From Bacteroidales bacterium (GTDB lineage: Bacteria > Bacteroidota > Bacteroidia > Bacteroidales > ML635J-15), in assembly GCA_003249955.1 (NCBI GenBank), contig QKHS01000064.1, positions 1 to 42,069 of the forward strand: a DNA stretch of 42,069 bases, read 5' to 3'. Of this stretch, positions 19,547 to 29,929 are shown in pieces. The number at the start of each line of letters is the position of its first letter. The stretch's first letter is position 1. Position numbers and translations under genes: made by a program. The notes beneath the pieces were generated by a model. The model saw nothing but the letters and a program-made list of their open reading frames with translations, ran no database searches and was not told the origin of the DNA.

Positions 19547-20155
19547 TTATTTTGAATACAATTCAACGATTAACTGCTCTTTAATGTTCTCAGGAATATC
19601 TTCTCTTTCCGGAACTGACATATATTTTCCTACCATAGCAGTACTATCCCACTCAATCCACGGATATTTTCCATGGTTAAAGCCGCTCAAAGTGTTTGTA
19701 ATCAATTCGAGAGATTTCGATTTTTCACGAACTGCGATTACATCACCTGGTCTTACTGAATAAGAAGGAATATTGCACAATTCACCGTTAACCAGAATAT
19801 GACGATGTGATACCAACTGGCGTGCAGCAGCTCTTGTAGGAGCAACTCCCATTCTGAAAACAACATTATCGAGTCTTGATTCGAGCAACTGGAGTAAAAC
19901 AACACCTGTTACACCTTTACTTCTGGTTGCTTTTTCAAAAGTATTACGGAATTGTTTTTCCAACATTCCATAGGTATATTTTGCTTTCTGTTTTTCTCTG
20001 AGCTGAATACCATACTCTGAAGATTTTCTTCTTTTTTTGGTTAACCCGTGCATTCCCGGAGGATAATTCTTTTTTTCCAACACTTTATCCGGTCCGAAAA
20101 TCGGTTCACCAAATTTCCTTGCAATTTTAGTTTGCGGTCCTCTATATCTTGCCAT
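19547..20155 (-). CDS. rpsD: 30S ribosomal protein S4
   Basis: A 202-aa primary 16S rRNA assembly protein. The N-terminal [18 protein letters not shown] region lacks the zinc CxxC pair seen in some S4 proteins, so this is a zinc-free form. The S4 RNA-binding domain is clear ([28 protein letters not shown]). In other bacteria S4 represses its own alpha operon; no such leader was identified here. Confidence 0.98.
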   Translation of the reverse strand: MARYRGPQTKIARKFGEPIFGPDKVLEKKNYPPGMHGLTKKRRKSSEYGIQLREKQKAKYTYGMLEKQFRNTFEKATRSKGVTGVVLLQLLESRLDNVVFRMGVAPTRAAARQLVSHRHILVNGELCNIPSYSVRPGDVIAVREKSKSLELITNTLSGFNHGKYPWIEWDSTAMVGKYMSVPEREDIPENIKEQLIVELYSK

Positions 20156-20179
20156 TGCTTAAAACTTATAAAATCAATA

Positions 20180-20569
20180 TTATACTCTTCTTCTCTTTGG
20201 TGGTCTGCAACCATTGTGAGGTAACGGAGTTACGTCAACAATCTCGGTTACTTCAATTCCCATATTGTGCAAAGATCTGATTGCAGATTCACGTCCTGCT
20301 CCCGGTCCTTTCACAAATGCTTTAACCTTGCGCAATCCAAGATCAAATGCAACTTTACCACTATCCTCAGCAGCCATCTGTCCTGCATACGGAGTGTTCT
20401 TTTTTGAACCTCTGAAGCCGTTTTTACCTGATGAAGACCACGAAATAACCTGTCCTTCGTTGTTTGTTAATGTAACAATGATGTTATTAAACGAAGTGTG
20501 AATGTGAGCCTGTCCTGTAGCTTCGACTTTAACTACACGTTTTTTTGTTACTCTTGCTTTCTTAGCCAT
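20180..20569 (-). CDS. rpsK: 30S ribosomal protein S11
   Basis: A 129-aa platform protein near the E-site. The basic N-terminus is followed by [44 protein letters not shown] and the invariant C-terminal [18 protein letters not shown]. It is normal in length, 7 nt after rpsM. Confidence 0.98.
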   Translation of the reverse strand: MAKKARVTKKRVVKVEATGQAHIHTSFNNIIVTLTNNEGQVISWSSSGKNGFRGSKKNTPYAGQMAAEDSGKVAFDLGLRKVKAFVKGPGAGRESAIRSLHNMGIEVTEIVDVTPLPHNGCRPPKRRRV

Positions 20570-20576
20570 ATCTCAA

Positions 20577-20942
20577 TTATTTCTTTTTGTTGGCAATAGT
20601 TTTCTTTTTACCTCTGCGGGTTCTCGCATTGTTTTTTGTATGTTGACCTCTTAAAGGTAAACCTAAACGATGACGGATTCCGCGATAGCAACCTATGTCC
20701 TGTAAACGTTTGATGTTTAACTGGATTTCAGAACGCAACTCACCCTCTAGTCTGAATTGTCCGACTGCCTGACGTATTGCTGCAATCTGGTCATCATCCC
20801 AGTCTTTTGATTTAATGTTTTGGTCAACTCCTGCTTCCTGCAAAATCTGCGTAGCTCTGCTACGACCAATTCCATAGATGTAGGTAAGCGCTATTTCACC
20901 ACGCTTATTGTTAGGGATATCTACACCCGCTATTCTTGCCAT
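20577..20942 (-). CDS. rpsM: 30S ribosomal protein S13
   Basis: A 121-aa head protein contacting P-site tRNA and the subunit bridge. [19 protein letters not shown], the helix-two-turn-helix region IYGIGRSRA, and the C-terminal [27 protein letters not shown] tail are all present. It follows rpmJ after 36 nt, the largest gap in the operon. Confidence 0.98.
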   Translation of the reverse strand: MARIAGVDIPNNKRGEIALTYIYGIGRSRATQILQEAGVDQNIKSKDWDDDQIAAIRQAVGQFRLEGELRSEIQLNIKRLQDIGCYRGIRHRLGLPLRGQHTKNNARTRRGKKKTIANKKK

Positions 20943-20978
20943 ATTCTTAAATTTGATTAAATTATTACACTTACTATT

Positions 20979-21095
20979 TTATCCCTGACGTTGTTTAAAC
21001 TTGGGGTTCTTTTTATTTATCACGTAAATTCTACCTTTTCTCTTAACGATAATGCAATCGTCACTTCTCTTTTTTACAGATGCTCTTACTTTCAT
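20979..21095 (-). CDS. rpmJ: 50S ribosomal protein L36, zinc-free type
   Basis: A 38-aa protein found by reading the gap between infA and rpsM; it starts [14 protein letters not shown] and ends KFKQRQG. Of the zinc ligands of C+ L36 (Cys11, Cys14, Cys27, His32) only Cys14 remains; Ser, Asn and a non-His residue occupy the others, so it cannot form the zinc ribbon. The position after infA is the conserved one for rpmJ. Confidence 0.97.
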   Translation of the reverse strand: MKVRASVKKRSDDCIIVKRKGRIYVINKKNPKFKQRQG

Positions 21096-21109
21096 TTTAT
21101 ATAATTTTT

Positions 21110-21328
21110 TTATTTGTACCTGTATGTAATTCTGCCTTTGGTTAAATCATAAGGCGACATTTCAAGTCTGACTTTATCTCCCGGCAATATTCGTATATAA
21201 TGCATACGCATCTTTCCCGAAATATGTGCAATTATCACATGTCCGTTTTCGAGCTCTACGCGAAACATTGCATTTGATAATGCTTCGATTATTGTCCCAT
21301 CCAACTCTATAGAAGGCTGTTTTGCCAT
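21110..21328 (-). CDS. infA: Translation initiation factor IF-1
   Basis: A 72-aa single OB-fold protein that binds the 30S A-site during initiation. [40 protein letters not shown] and [16 protein letters not shown] are classic. It lies 13 nt after map and 14 nt before rpmJ. Confidence 0.98.
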   Translation of the reverse strand: MAKQPSIELDGTIIEALSNAMFRVELENGHVIIAHISGKMRMHYIRILPGDKVRLEMSPYDLTKGRITYRYK

Positions 21329-21341
21329 AAAATTTTAATCT

Positions 21342-22124
21342 TTAAACTTTTTTCTTTAAAACTTCTTCTATTATACTAAAATCAGATAAAATATCTGCTT
21401 TATCCTTTCTTACTACCACAGTGTGCTCAAAATGAGCTGACGGCTTTCCGTCTTTTGTTCTGATTGTCCAATGATCTCTTTCCTGATAAATATCTTTCCT
21501 CCCCATGTTTATCATTGGTTCAATCGCAATTGTCATTCGTTCGCGAAGTTTTATTCCTTTTCCTTTTTTTCCATAATTAGGGACTTCCGGTTCTTCGTGC
21601 AAATGCCTTCCGATACCATGTCCAACCAACTCGCGGACAACCGAATAACCATGAGACTCTGCATGCTTCTGGACGGCACTCCCTATATCACCGATTGTAT
21701 TACCGGCTATCGCCTGTTCTATCCCGATGTATAAACTTTCTTTTGTGCACTTTAAAAGAGCTTTAACTTCGGGCTTCACTTCTCCTACTTCAAAAGTATA
21801 GCATGAATCTCCGTTAAACCCGTTTAAAATTGCTCCGCAATCTACCGAAACAATATCTCCCGGTTTTAACATATAGCCTGAAGGAATACCATGAACAACA
21901 ACATCATTTACAGAAATACACAAAGTATTCGGAAACCCGTTGTAGTTAAGAAATCCCGGAATTCCTCCGTTATCTCTTATAAACTCTTCGGCTAATTTGT
22001 CCAGTAAAGAAGTCGAAACACCCTCACGAATTTCTCCGGCAAGCATAGCATGTGTTCTTGACACAAGCAAATTGCTTTGTCTCATTAATTCAACCTCTTC
22101 CTCAGACTTTATAAATATCATCAA
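21342..22124 (-). CDS. map: Methionine aminopeptidase type I
   Basis: A 260-aa metallopeptidase that removes the initiator methionine from nascent proteins. The five metal ligands are identifiable: D95 (SVDCGA), D106 (GFNGDS), H169 (GHGIGR), E202 (IEPM) and E233 (HFEHTVV), with H79 in VVHGIP for substrate. The N-terminus lacks the SH3/zinc-finger extension, as in type Ia enzymes. A start one codon later (22121) is equally possible. Its place between secY and infA ties it to nascent-chain processing; adk, often found here, is missing. Confidence 0.97.
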   Translation of the reverse strand: MMIFIKSEEEVELMRQSNLLVSRTHAMLAGEIREGVSTSLLDKLAEEFIRDNGGIPGFLNYNGFPNTLCISVNDVVVHGIPSGYMLKPGDIVSVDCGAILNGFNGDSCYTFEVGEVKPEVKALLKCTKESLYIGIEQAIAGNTIGDIGSAVQKHAESHGYSVVRELVGHGIGRHLHEEPEVPNYGKKGKGIKLRERMTIAIEPMINMGRKDIYQERDHWTIRTKDGKPSAHFEHTVVVRKDKADILSDFSIIEEVLKKKV

Positions 22125-22138
22125 AGAACATTTTTTAA

Positions 22139-23473
22139 TTATATTGCAGAAGCAGAACCTCTGCCTTTTATTCTGCCACTCTTTGTCAATCCGTCATAAT
22201 GACGCATCAATAAATGGCTTTCAATTTGTTGTAATGTATCTAATACAACACCAACCAGAATCAATAATGAAGTTCCTCCGAAAAATTGAGCAAACTGACC
22301 ATTAATTCCGATTAATCTGGCCATAGATGGCATAATAGCAATGAAAGCTAAAAAGATAGAACCCGGCAAAGTAATTTTTGACATGATTGAATCCAGAAAC
22401 TCAACAGTCTTTTTACCTGGTTTAATACCCGGGATAAAACCTCCGTTTTTCTTCATATCTTCAGCCATTTGCTGCGGATTGATAGTAACAGCAGTGTAGA
22501 AGTATGTGAAAATTATAATCAACATTGCAAATGTAAAGTTATACCAAAAACCGGTATAATTTGAAAATGCTGCGGCAAAAGAACCCATGGTTTCTCCGCC
22601 AAAACCTGCCAACATCATCGGAACAAACATCAAAGCCTGAGCAAAGATGATAGGCATAACGCCTGCTGCATTAATTTTTAAAGGAATGTATTGACGAACA
22701 CCTCCATATTGTTTGTTGCCAACAACTCTTTTTGCATACTGAACAGGAATTCTGCGAACAGCCTGAACCAATGCAATAGAAATCATAAATATTACAAACA
22801 ATGCAATAATTTCAACCAACAACAAGATTAAACCGCCACCGATTTCATTAAATCTGACCAAAGCTTCTCCGAAGAATGCATAAGGCAATCTGGCAATGAT
22901 ACCGATCATGATTATTAATGAAATACCGTTTCCGATTCCGCGATCTGTAATCTTTTCCCCTAACCACATTACAAACATTGTTCCGGCAGTAAGAATAAGA
23001 ACCGAAGAAATTGTGAAGAATGTCCCGGTAAGTACAAACGCCTGCGGAGGCAACTGAGCATGCAGATTAGCAACATAGGTAGGTGCCTGAAGAATAAGAA
23101 TACCAATTGTCAGATATCTTGTTAACTGATTTATTTTCTTTCTTCCGCTTTCACCTTCACGCTGCAATCTCTGGAAATAAGGAACCGCAATACCTAATAA
23201 CTGGATTACGATACTTGCCGAGATATAAGGCATGATACCCAATGCGAAAATTGACGCGTTAGAAAAAGCACCGCCTGAGAACATATCCAGAATACTGAGA
23301 ACGCCTTCTGAAGTCTGTTTCTGCAAACCTGCCAATTCATTAGGGTTGATACCCGGAAGCACGACATGCGCTCCCAATCTGTAAATAACTATATATCCAA
23401 GAGTAAGAAGAATCCTTGTGCGAAGATCCTCAATCTTGAAAATATTTTTAATTGTATCAATAAATTTTTTCAT
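22139..23473 (-). CDS. secY: Protein translocase subunit SecY
   Basis: A 444-aa polytopic membrane protein with ten predicted helices, the channel of the Sec translocon. An N-terminal cytosolic segment (KFIDTIKNIFKIEDLRTRI) leads to TM1. The plug-region GGAFSNASIFALGIMPYIS, the QLLGI stretch and the cytosolic loop RRIPVQYAKRV after TM6 are typical. Its location after rplO couples it to ribosomal protein synthesis, as in most bacteria. Confidence 0.98.
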   Translation of the reverse strand: MKKFIDTIKNIFKIEDLRTRILLTLGYIVIYRLGAHVVLPGINPNELAGLQKQTSEGVLSILDMFSGGAFSNASIFALGIMPYISASIVIQLLGIAVPYFQRLQREGESGRKKINQLTRYLTIGILILQAPTYVANLHAQLPPQAFVLTGTFFTISSVLILTAGTMFVMWLGEKITDRGIGNGISLIIMIGIIARLPYAFFGEALVRFNEIGGGLILLLVEIIALFVIFMISIALVQAVRRIPVQYAKRVVGNKQYGGVRQYIPLKINAAGVMPIIFAQALMFVPMMLAGFGGETMGSFAAAFSNYTGFWYNFTFAMLIIIFTYFYTAVTINPQQMAEDMKKNGGFIPGIKPGKKTVEFLDSIMSKITLPGSIFLAFIAIMPSMARLIGINGQFAQFFGGTSLLILVGVVLDTLQQIESHLLMRHYDGLTKSGRIKGRGSASAI

Positions 23474-23476
23474 TTA

Positions 23477-23923
23477 TTAAAGTTTTTCGATGGTTCCACC
23501 TACTGCTTCAATTTTCTCAATTGCTGATTTTGAAAAAGCATGAGCTTTTACAATAACCTTTGCGGTCAATTCTCCGTTTCCTAAAATCTTAACCAAATCT
23601 TTTCTTGAAATCAGCCCGTTGTCATAAAGAGTGTCAAAATCAATAACCTGAAGGTTTTTGTTTTCAACCAAACGTTGCAATGTGGAAACATTTATGCCTT
23701 TATACTCAACTCTGTTACGGTTTTTAAAACCAAATTTCGGAGAAGTTCTCTGCAAAGGCATCTGACCTCCTTCAAAACCGATTTTACTTTTATATCCTGA
23801 TCTGGATTTGGCACCCTTATGTCCTCTTGTTGAGGTTCCGCCTCTTCCTGATCCCTGTCCTCGTCCGATTCTCTTTCTATCTTTTACAGAACCTTCTGCA
23901 GGTGTTAAGCAACTTAAATCCAT
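23477..23923 (-). CDS. rplO: 50S ribosomal protein L15
   Basis: A 148-aa late-assembly 23S rRNA-binding protein. The Gly/Arg-rich N-terminal extension (RIGRGQGSGRGGTSTRGHKG) and FEGGQMPLQRTSPKFGF are diagnostic, and the globular C-terminus ends KIEAVGGTIEKL. It lies 20 nt after rpmD and 3 nt before secY. Confidence 0.98.
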   Translation of the reverse strand: MDLSCLTPAEGSVKDRKRIGRGQGSGRGGTSTRGHKGAKSRSGYKSKIGFEGGQMPLQRTSPKFGFKNRNRVEYKGINVSTLQRLVENKNLQVIDFDTLYDNGLISRKDLVKILGNGELTAKVIVKAHAFSKSAIEKIEAVGGTIEKL

Positions 23924-23943
23924 AATTTATATCTTTAAAATTA

Positions 23944-24123
23944 TTAAATTTCTTCTGTTTTAACTAAATGACGCACTTTTTCAACCATTCCCATAATCTG
24001 AGGAGTAGCTTCGTGATCGACAGGATTGTTCATTTTTTTAATCCCTAAAGCCGCAAGAGTTAACTTTTGGCGTTCGGTGCTGCCGATTTTACTTTTTATC
24101 TGTGTAATTCTTATCTTAGCCAT
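23944..24123 (-). CDS. rpmD: 50S ribosomal protein L30
   Basis: A 59-aa protein read from the gap between rpsE and rplO: MAKIRITQIKSKIGSTERQK, then TLAALGIKKMNNPV and a C-terminus HLVKTEEI. This is the short bacterial L30 form with the expected KI..RQK..L..LGL/I pattern. It starts 10 nt after the rpsE stop. Confidence 0.96.
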   Translation of the reverse strand: MAKIRITQIKSKIGSTERQKLTLAALGIKKMNNPVDHEATPQIMGMVEKVRHLVKTEEI

Positions 24124-24133
24124 AACAAAATTT

Positions 24134-24649
24134 TTATCCGTTAAATACTTTATCGAGATTAACCTGTCTCTGATAAGCCACAGAGTTAGCGTCTCTTAAT
24201 TCCACAAGAGCAGCAACAGTAGCTTTTACAAGGTTATGAGGGTTAGAAGACCCTTTTGATTTTGCAAGAATATCAGTAATTCCGGCACTTTCAAGAACTG
24301 CACGCATAGCACCCCCTGCTTTTACTCCTGTTCCGGAAGCAGCCGGTTTAAGCCATACTCTTGCTCCGCCAAATTTAGCGATTTGTTCATGAGGAATAGT
24401 ACCTTTATGAATCGGAATTTTAACCAAATTTTTCTTTGCGTCTTCAACGCCTTTACCTATAGCTGTTGTTACCTCACCTGCTTTACCCAAACCGTATCCT
24501 ACAATACCGTTTTCGTTACCAACTACAACGATAGCTGCGAAGCTGAATGTACGTCCGCCCTTGGTAACTTTTGTTACCCTCTGGATACTGACAAGTCTGT
24601 CTTTTAATTCCAGATCACTGGTCTTTACTTTTCTGATGTTATTTGACAT
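24134..24649 (-). CDS. rpsE: 30S ribosomal protein S5
   Basis: A 171-aa protein that helps maintain decoding accuracy and mRNA entry. The dsRBD-like N-terminal part ([37 protein letters not shown]) and the C-terminal lobe ([33 protein letters not shown]) are intact. Confidence 0.98.
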   Translation of the reverse strand: MSNNIRKVKTSDLELKDRLVSIQRVTKVTKGGRTFSFAAIVVVGNENGIVGYGLGKAGEVTTAIGKGVEDAKKNLVKIPIHKGTIPHEQIAKFGGARVWLKPAASGTGVKAGGAMRAVLESAGITDILAKSKGSSNPHNLVKATVAALVELRDANSVAYQRQVNLDKVFNG

Positions 24650-24655
24650 ATCTTA

Positions 24656-25012
24656 TTATAGTTTAAGTCCACCTTCTCTTGCACCGTCAGCTAAAGCTTT
24701 TACCTTACCATGATACAAGTAACCATTTCTATCAAAAACCACTTGTGTTATTCCTGCCTCCAAAGCGGCTTTAGCTACAAGCTTGCCAACCATAGTTGCT
24801 TTTTGCGATTTTGTTGCAGTTGCAGATTCGATGTCTTTATGTTTTGATGTTGCAGACACCAAAGTTCTGGCATTAACATCATCAATGATCTGCACGCTGA
24901 TCTGTTTGTTGCTGCGGAATACAGACATTCTTGGTTTTTCAGCAGTTCCGAAGATATTTCTGCGAATACTGCGTTTTATTTTTTCTCTTCTTTCGTTTTT
25001 AGAAAAAGCCAT
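24656..25012 (-). CDS. rplR: 50S ribosomal protein L18
   Basis: A 118-aa 5S rRNA-binding protein in the central protuberance. [13 protein letters not shown]-like sequence ([19 protein letters not shown]), [14 protein letters not shown] and the C-terminal [20 protein letters not shown] match the family. It starts 19 nt after rplF. Confidence 0.98.
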   Translation of the reverse strand: MAFSKNERREKIKRSIRRNIFGTAEKPRMSVFRSNKQISVQIIDDVNARTLVSATSKHKDIESATATKSQKATMVGKLVAKAALEAGITQVVFDRNGYLYHGKVKALADGAREGGLKL

Positions 25013-25031
25013 CTCATTAATTTTTTACAAA

Positions 25032-25586
25032 TTAGACTTTAGCCGATTTTCCGGCTTTTCTGCGTAACTCTTCACCAACAAACCTGATACCTTTACCTTT
25101 ATAAGGCTCCGGAGCGCGCAATGAGCGGATTTTAGCCGCTACCTGACCCAACAACTGTTTGTCAATACACGTCATTTTTAATGTAGTGTTACCACGTTTC
25201 TCACTTATACACTCTGCTTTAATTTCTTTTGGAAGCTGGAATAAGATACTATGAGAAAAACCCAAAGCCATATCAAGAACTCCGTCTGCAAGTTCAGCTT
25301 TATATCCTACACCAACAAATTCCTGATTGGTAGTAAAACCTTCAGAAACGCCGGTAATCATATTTGCAATAAGTGCTCTGTAAAGACCGTGTTTAGATCT
25401 CATTTCTTTATCATCTCCCGGCCTGCTTACAGTTATAATGTTTTCGTTCATTTCAACGGCAATAGCCGGATCAACCTGTTGTTTAAGCTCTCCAAGAGGG
25501 CCTTTAACTGTTACCAAATTGTCTGAACCAACATTTACTGTAACATTAGCAGGTATTGTTATGGGTAATTTACCTATTCGTGACAT
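25032..25586 (-). CDS. rplF: 50S ribosomal protein L6
   Basis: A 184-aa protein near the factor-binding site with two similar domains. MSRIGKLPITIPANVTV starts it, and the second domain ends with the family signature PEPYKGKGIRFVGEELRRKAGKS. It lies 11 nt after rpsH. Confidence 0.98.
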   Translation of the reverse strand: MSRIGKLPITIPANVTVNVGSDNLVTVKGPLGELKQQVDPAIAVEMNENIITVSRPGDDKEMRSKHGLYRALIANMITGVSEGFTTNQEFVGVGYKAELADGVLDMALGFSHSILFQLPKEIKAECISEKRGNTTLKMTCIDKQLLGQVAAKIRSLRAPEPYKGKGIRFVGEELRRKAGKSAKV

Positions 25587-25597
25587 TCTTCAAAATT

Positions 25598-25993
25598 TTA
25601 ATAAACGTAACACAATACTTCACCACCAACATTCTCTCTGCGAGCTTCTTTGTCGGTCATTACTCCCTTGTTTGTTGACAGAATTGCTATGCCCAAACCA
25701 TTCAATACTCTTGGCATAGAATCGGTATCAACATACTTTCTCAAACCAGGTTTACTAATTCTCTCTAATTTTTTAATTGCTGAGGCTTTGGTTACAGGAT
25801 GATACTTTAAAGCTATCTTAATGTTCCCCTGATAACCGATATCCTCAAACTTGTAATTTAAAATATAACCTTTGTCAAAAAGCACCTTTGTCATTTCGCG
25901 CTTTAAGTTTGAACCAGGAATTTCAACAATTTTATGTCCTGCCATCACGGCATTTCTGATTCTGGTTAAATAATCTGCAATAGGATCAGTCAT
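25598..25993 (-). CDS. rpsH: 30S ribosomal protein S8
   Basis: A 131-aa primary 16S rRNA-binding protein of the central domain. It begins [20 protein letters not shown] and ends with [31 protein letters not shown], the conserved RNA-contact region. In enterobacteria S8 represses its own operon; whether it does so here is unknown. Confidence 0.98.
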   Translation of the reverse strand: MTDPIADYLTRIRNAVMAGHKIVEIPGSNLKREMTKVLFDKGYILNYKFEDIGYQGNIKIALKYHPVTKASAIKKLERISKPGLRKYVDTDSMPRVLNGLGIAILSTNKGVMTDKEARRENVGGEVLCYVY

Positions 25994-26013
25994 TATTCAA
26001 AAATTTAAAATTA

Positions 26014-26283
26014 TTACCAACTTGCTTTTTTAACTCCGGGAATTAAACCGTACGAAGCCATTTCGCGGAAAGCGATACGGCTGATACCGAACTGTCTCAT
26101 ATAACCTTTAGGTCTTCCACTCTGACTGCAACGATTGTGAAGTCTGATTTTTGAAGAATTTTTAGGAAGATTATGGAGAGCCTCGTAATTACCTTCTGCT
26201 TTATATTGTTCTCTCTTTGCCGCATATTTTTCAACTAATTTTAGTCTTTTAACTTCGCGGGCTTTCATTGATTCCTTAGCCAT
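26014..26283 (-). CDS. rpsN: 30S ribosomal protein S14, zinc-free type
   Basis: An 89-aa head protein. It is the longer C- form: it contains [20 protein letters not shown] and [20 protein letters not shown] but no CxxC pairs, so no zinc site. The start follows rplE with a single nucleotide between. Confidence 0.98.
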   Translation of the reverse strand: MAKESMKAREVKRLKLVEKYAAKREQYKAEGNYEALHNLPKNSSKIRLHNRCSQSGRPKGYMRQFGISRIAFREMASYGLIPGVKKASW

Positions 26284-26284
26284 A

Positions 26285-26848
26285 CTAACTCTTTTTTAAG
26301 TTTTTAAACGGAATACCAAAATGTTTCAATAACGCATAACCTTCTTCATCAGTCTGGGCTGTTGTTACAAAAGTTATATCCATACCAAGAATTCTGTTGA
26401 TCTTGTCAATATCAATCTCCGGGAAAATAATTTGTTCACTGATACCTAAAGTATAGTTTCCTTTTCCGTCAAATTTATAATTAACCCCACGAAAATCTCT
26501 GATACGTGGTAATGCAACAGCGATAAGTCTTTCAAGAAATTCGTACATTTTTTCCCTGCGTAAAGTTACTCTAACGCCAACAGGCATTTTTTTACGAAGT
26601 TTAAAATTTGAAATATCTTTTTTTGATAAAGTTGAAACCGCTTTTTGGCCTGTTATTGTAGTAAGCTCTTCAATAGCAATATCAATAAGTTTTTTGTCAG
26701 AAATAGCCTGACCAAGACCCTGATTAATTACTATCTTTTCAAGTTTCGGAACCTGCATAACGCTTTTGTATCCGAACTCCGTCATCAAGGTAGAAACTAT
26801 TTCTTCCTGATACTGTTTTTTCAATGTAGGGACAAATTTTTTCTCCAT
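26285..26848 (-). CDS. rplE: 50S ribosomal protein L5
   Basis: A 187-aa 5S rRNA-binding protein forming a bridge to the small subunit. [34 protein letters not shown] and [11 protein letters not shown] match the family; FPEID....[10 protein letters not shown] closes it. Its ATG overlaps the rplX stop by one nt, implying translational coupling. Confidence 0.98.
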   Translation of the reverse strand: MEKKFVPTLKKQYQEEIVSTLMTEFGYKSVMQVPKLEKIVINQGLGQAISDKKLIDIAIEELTTITGQKAVSTLSKKDISNFKLRKKMPVGVRVTLRREKMYEFLERLIAVALPRIRDFRGVNYKFDGKGNYTLGISEQIIFPEIDIDKINRILGMDITFVTTAQTDEEGYALLKHFGIPFKNLKKS

Positions 26849-27174
26849 TATTTAATCTCCTCTCCAGATTTTTTTGAAAAACGAACCAATTTGCCTTCGC
26901 TATTTCTTTTGCGACCTATACGGGTTGGTTTTCCTGTTTTAGGATCAACTACCATAAGGTTAGAAATATGAACGCCTGCTTCTTTTTTAATAATACCACC
27001 CTGCGGATGCTCTGCATTAGGCTTTTGATGTTTCGAAATCAGGTTTACGCCTTCGACAATTGCTCTGTCTTTGCTTCTCTGAACTTCGAGAACTCTGCCT
27101 TGCTGACCTTTAGACTCACCTGAAATAACATAAACGGTGTCGCCTTTTTTGATATGCAATTTTTTATTAGTCAT
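26848..27174 (-). CDS. rplX: 50S ribosomal protein L24
   Basis: A 108-aa assembly initiator with a KOW motif ([20 protein letters not shown]), then [13 protein letters not shown] and the C-terminal [20 protein letters not shown]. Its last base is shared with the rplE start codon. Confidence 0.98.
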   Translation of the reverse strand: MTNKKLHIKKGDTVYVISGESKGQQGRVLEVQRSKDRAIVEGVNLISKHQKPNAEHPQGGIIKKEAGVHISNLMVVDPKTGKPTRIGRKRNSEGKLVRFSKKSGEEIK

Positions 27175-27186
27175 GACAATAATTTT

Positions 27187-27555
27187 TTATAACACTTCTG
27201 GTGCCAATGATACAATTTTCATATACTGCTTTTCGCGTAATTCTCTGGCAACAGGACCAAATATACGTGTTCCGCGCAATTCACCCGCTGCATTAAGCAA
27301 TACGCATGCATTGTCATCAAATCTGATATAAGATCCGTCCTGACGTCTAACCTCTTTCTTTACTCTAACAACAACAGCCTTTGCTACAGCTCCTTTTTTT
27401 ACGTCGCCTCCCGGCAAAGCATTTTTGACACTGACTACAATTTTATCTCCCAAAGAGGCGTATTTTCTGGCTGTACCTCCGAGAACACGGATACACAAAA
27501 CTTCTTTTGCTCCGCTATTGTCAGCTACATTTAATCTACTTTCTTGTTGTATCAT
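27187..27555 (-). CDS. rplN: 50S ribosomal protein L14
   Basis: A 122-aa protein at the subunit interface. [39 protein letters not shown] and [15 protein letters not shown] are invariant family segments. The start lies two nt after the rpsQ stop. Confidence 0.98.
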   Translation of the reverse strand: MIQQESRLNVADNSGAKEVLCIRVLGGTARKYASLGDKIVVSVKNALPGGDVKKGAVAKAVVVRVKKEVRRQDGSYIRFDDNACVLLNAAGELRGTRIFGPVARELREKQYMKIVSLAPEVL

Positions 27556-27557
27556 GA

Positions 27558-27815
27558 CTATTTAACTTTTTCAATAATATTAACTAATCTCCAATTTTTG
27601 TTTTTGCTTAACGGACGTGTTTCCATTATCTGAACCACATCACCGATATCGCAGGTATTGGTTTCGTCATGGGCAACAAATTTTTTGGTTTTATTCACGA
27701 ATTTGCCGTATTTAGGATGTTTTTCTTTCCTTTTAACAGCAACTACGATTGATTTGTCCATTTTATTGCTGACAACGATGCCAATACGTTCTTTTCTTAA
27801 ATTCCTGTTTTCCAT
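27558..27815 (-). CDS. rpsQ: 30S ribosomal protein S17
   Basis: An 85-aa OB-fold primary 16S rRNA binder. [35 protein letters not shown] and the signature [20 protein letters not shown] are present. Confidence 0.98.
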   Translation of the reverse strand: MENRNLRKERIGIVVSNKMDKSIVVAVKRKEKHPKYGKFVNKTKKFVAHDETNTCDIGDVVQIMETRPLSKNKNWRLVNIIEKVK

Positions 27816-27824
27816 AGTCAGTCC

Positions 27825-28025
27825 CTATTTAGTCTCGGTTAATTCTCTTTTGCGAAACTCGGTCTTAAGTTTAGCAATTAATCTTCTTAATTCTTTTATA
27901 CGCTGAGGGTTTTCGAGTGGCGAAACAGCATGATTCATTCTGAGTTTAGTCAGATTAAACTGCTCGGTATCAATCCTTTCGGCGATTTCTTTGGTGGTTA
28001 AACCTACTATTTCTTTATTTTTCAT
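27825..28025 (-). CDS. rpmC: 50S ribosomal protein L29
   Basis: A 66-aa helical hairpin protein near the exit tunnel, where it borders the trigger factor/SRP docking site. LTTKEIAERIDTEQFNLTKLR and the C-terminal RIKELRRLIAKLKTEFRKRE helices fit the family. Confidence 0.97.
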   Translation of the reverse strand: MKNKEIVGLTTKEIAERIDTEQFNLTKLRMNHAVSPLENPQRIKELRRLIAKLKTEFRKRELTETK

Positions 28026-28036
28026 CTCACTCAGAT

Positions 28037-28462
28037 TTATTCGTTATAATCATAATCGTGTCTCACGATGAATTTTGTCTTGATAGGCAATTTCTGAGCA
28101 GCTAATCTTAAAGCTTCTTTTGCTATATCAAAAGACACTCCTTCTGCTTCAAATAATATTCTACCCGGACTAACTCTGGCAACAAAACCTTCCGGAGCTC
28201 CTTTACCTTTACCCATACGAACCTCTGCAGGTTTTTTGGTAATAGGTTTATCCGGAAAGATTCTTATCCATATTTGTCCCTGACGTTGCATTTTTCTGGT
28301 AACAGCGATACGGGCTGCTTCAATCTGGCGTCCTGTGATCCAGGCAGCTTCCATTGCTTTAATTCCGAACGAACCGAAAGCAATAACATTTCCGCGCTGA
28401 GAATTACCTTTCATTCTCCCTTTTTGCTGTCTTCTGAATTTTGTCTTTTTTGGCTGTAACAT
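28037..28462 (-). CDS. rplP: 50S ribosomal protein L16
   Basis: A 141-aa protein that organises the A-site region. [38 protein letters not shown], the [15 protein letters not shown] loop (the region reaching the peptidyl-transferase centre) and [16 protein letters not shown] are standard. Confidence 0.98.
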   Translation of the reverse strand: MLQPKKTKFRRQQKGRMKGNSQRGNVIAFGSFGIKAMEAAWITGRQIEAARIAVTRKMQRQGQIWIRIFPDKPITKKPAEVRMGKGKGAPEGFVARVSPGRILFEAEGVSFDIAKEALRLAAQKLPIKTKFIVRHDYDYNE

Positions 28463-28480
28463 AGCTCTAATTTTTCAGAT

Positions 28481-29209
28481 TTATTTCCTTCTTTTTCTAT
28501 TATTATTTCTCTGATCTCTCTGGTCTGATCCCGGAGCTTTTTTACCCTGAACAGATTTGCCTAAATTAGGAGACAAATCTCTTTTTCCGTAAATTTCGCC
28601 TCTGCAGATCCAAACTTTAACACCGATTAAACCGGTTTTTGTTAAAGCCTCAGCCAAAGCATAATCAATATCGGCTCTTAATGTATGAAGAGGAGTTCTT
28701 CCTTCTTTATACATCTCGCTTCTTGCCATTTCAGCACCGTTCAGACGACCGGAACATTGAATTTTGATACCCTCTGCTCCCATACGCATTGTTGAAGCGA
28801 TAGCCATTTTTACTGCACGACGATAAGCAATTTTGCCTTCAATCTGACGTGCAACATTATTAGCAACTAATTCTGCTTCCAATTCAGGACGTTTGATTTC
28901 AAAAATATTGATCTGGACATCTTTATTGGTAATTTTTTTCAATTCTTCACGAAGTTTATCAACTTCATCTCCTCCTTTACCAATTACGAAGCCCGGACGT
29001 GCTGTATTAATAGTTATTGTTATCATTTTCAAAGATCTTTCGATGATAATCTTTGAAACGCTTGCTTTGTCCAAACGTGCATTTAAATAACGACGAATGC
29101 TTGCGTCTTCAGCAAGTTTGTCAGCATATTTCTTTCCTCCAAACCAGTTAGAATCCCATCCCTTGATTATGCCTAATCTGTTGCTTATCGGATTACATTT
29201 TTGTCCCAT
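28481..29209 (-). CDS. rpsC: 30S ribosomal protein S3
   Basis: A 242-aa protein at the mRNA entry with helicase function. It starts [21 protein letters not shown] domain carries the GxxG-type loop ([19 protein letters not shown]) and the C-terminal domain has [28 protein letters not shown]. The tail after residue 220 is basic ([13 protein letters not shown]). Confidence 0.98.
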   Translation of the reverse strand: MGQKCNPISNRLGIIKGWDSNWFGGKKYADKLAEDASIRRYLNARLDKASVSKIIIERSLKMITITINTARPGFVIGKGGDEVDKLREELKKITNKDVQINIFEIKRPELEAELVANNVARQIEGKIAYRRAVKMAIASTMRMGAEGIKIQCSGRLNGAEMARSEMYKEGRTPLHTLRADIDYALAEALTKTGLIGVKVWICRGEIYGKRDLSPNLGKSVQGKKAPGSDQRDQRNNNRKRRK

Positions 29210-29214
29210 GAATA

Positions 29215-29637
29215 TTATGCGTTTTCGTTTACTAATACTTTTTCACTTTTACTATCTACCACTAAAGTAACATGGTTTGAACGTTTTCTAATCCTGTTAG
29301 CTCTTCCCTGAGGAGCAGGTTTGATACGTTTCAAAGCACGACCTTCGTCAACGTGGATTAGTGAAACAATAAGACCAGCATCTTCCATTCTTGACCCTTC
29401 GTTCTTTGCCTGCCAGTTGGAAACTGCTGACTTTAACAACTTCTCAATATCACGAGAAGCTGCTTTCGGAGAGTATTTAAGAATGTCCAAAGCTTTGTCT
29501 ACTTCAACACCTCTGATAAGGTCTGCCACAAGTCTCATTTTTCTGGGAGAGCTCGGACAATTGCGAAGAATAGCAAAGCTCGTGCTTTTCTTTTCTTCTT
29601 TTATTCTGTCTGCTTTTATTCTTTTACGTGCGCCCAT
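29215..29637 (-). CDS. rplV: 50S ribosomal protein L22
   Basis: A 140-aa protein whose beta-hairpin lines the exit tunnel. The N-terminal helix region [21 protein letters not shown] and the hairpin [20 protein letters not shown] are clear; the hairpin sequence is wild-type in appearance, without an obvious macrolide-resistance deletion. An N-terminal extension of about 25 residues (basic, [13 protein letters not shown]) precedes the core. Confidence 0.97.
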   Translation of the reverse strand: MGARKRIKADRIKEEKKSTSFAILRNCPSSPRKMRLVADLIRGVEVDKALDILKYSPKAASRDIEKLLKSAVSNWQAKNEGSRMEDAGLIVSLIHVDEGRALKRIKPAPQGRANRIRKRSNHVTLVVDSKSEKVLVNENA

Positions 29638-29652
29638 AATACAATATTATTT

Positions 29653-29919
29653 TTATTTCTTTTTACCACCATGACCTCTAAAGGTTCTGGTCGGTGCAAA
29701 TTCTCCCAACTTGTGTCCTACCATATTTTCAGTAACATAAACCGGAATAAATTTATTCCCGTTATGTGTTGCGAAAGTGTGTCCTACAAATTCCGGCGGA
29801 ATAACTGATGCTCTTGCCCAGGTTTTGATGGCTGTTTTCTTTCCGCTTGCATCCATTGCGATTACCTTCTTTTCTAACTTGAAGTCGATAAATGGTCCTT
29901 TTTTAAGTGATCTGCTCAT
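29653..29919 (-). CDS. rpsS: 30S ribosomal protein S19
   Basis: An 88-aa head protein. [19 protein letters not shown], the [20 protein letters not shown] core and [20 protein letters not shown] are classic family sequence. Confidence 0.98.
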   Translation of the reverse strand: MSRSLKKGPFIDFKLEKKVIAMDASGKKTAIKTWARASVIPPEFVGHTFATHNGNKFIPVYVTENMVGHKLGEFAPTRTFRGHGGKKK

Positions 29920-29929
29920 AATTCACTGT

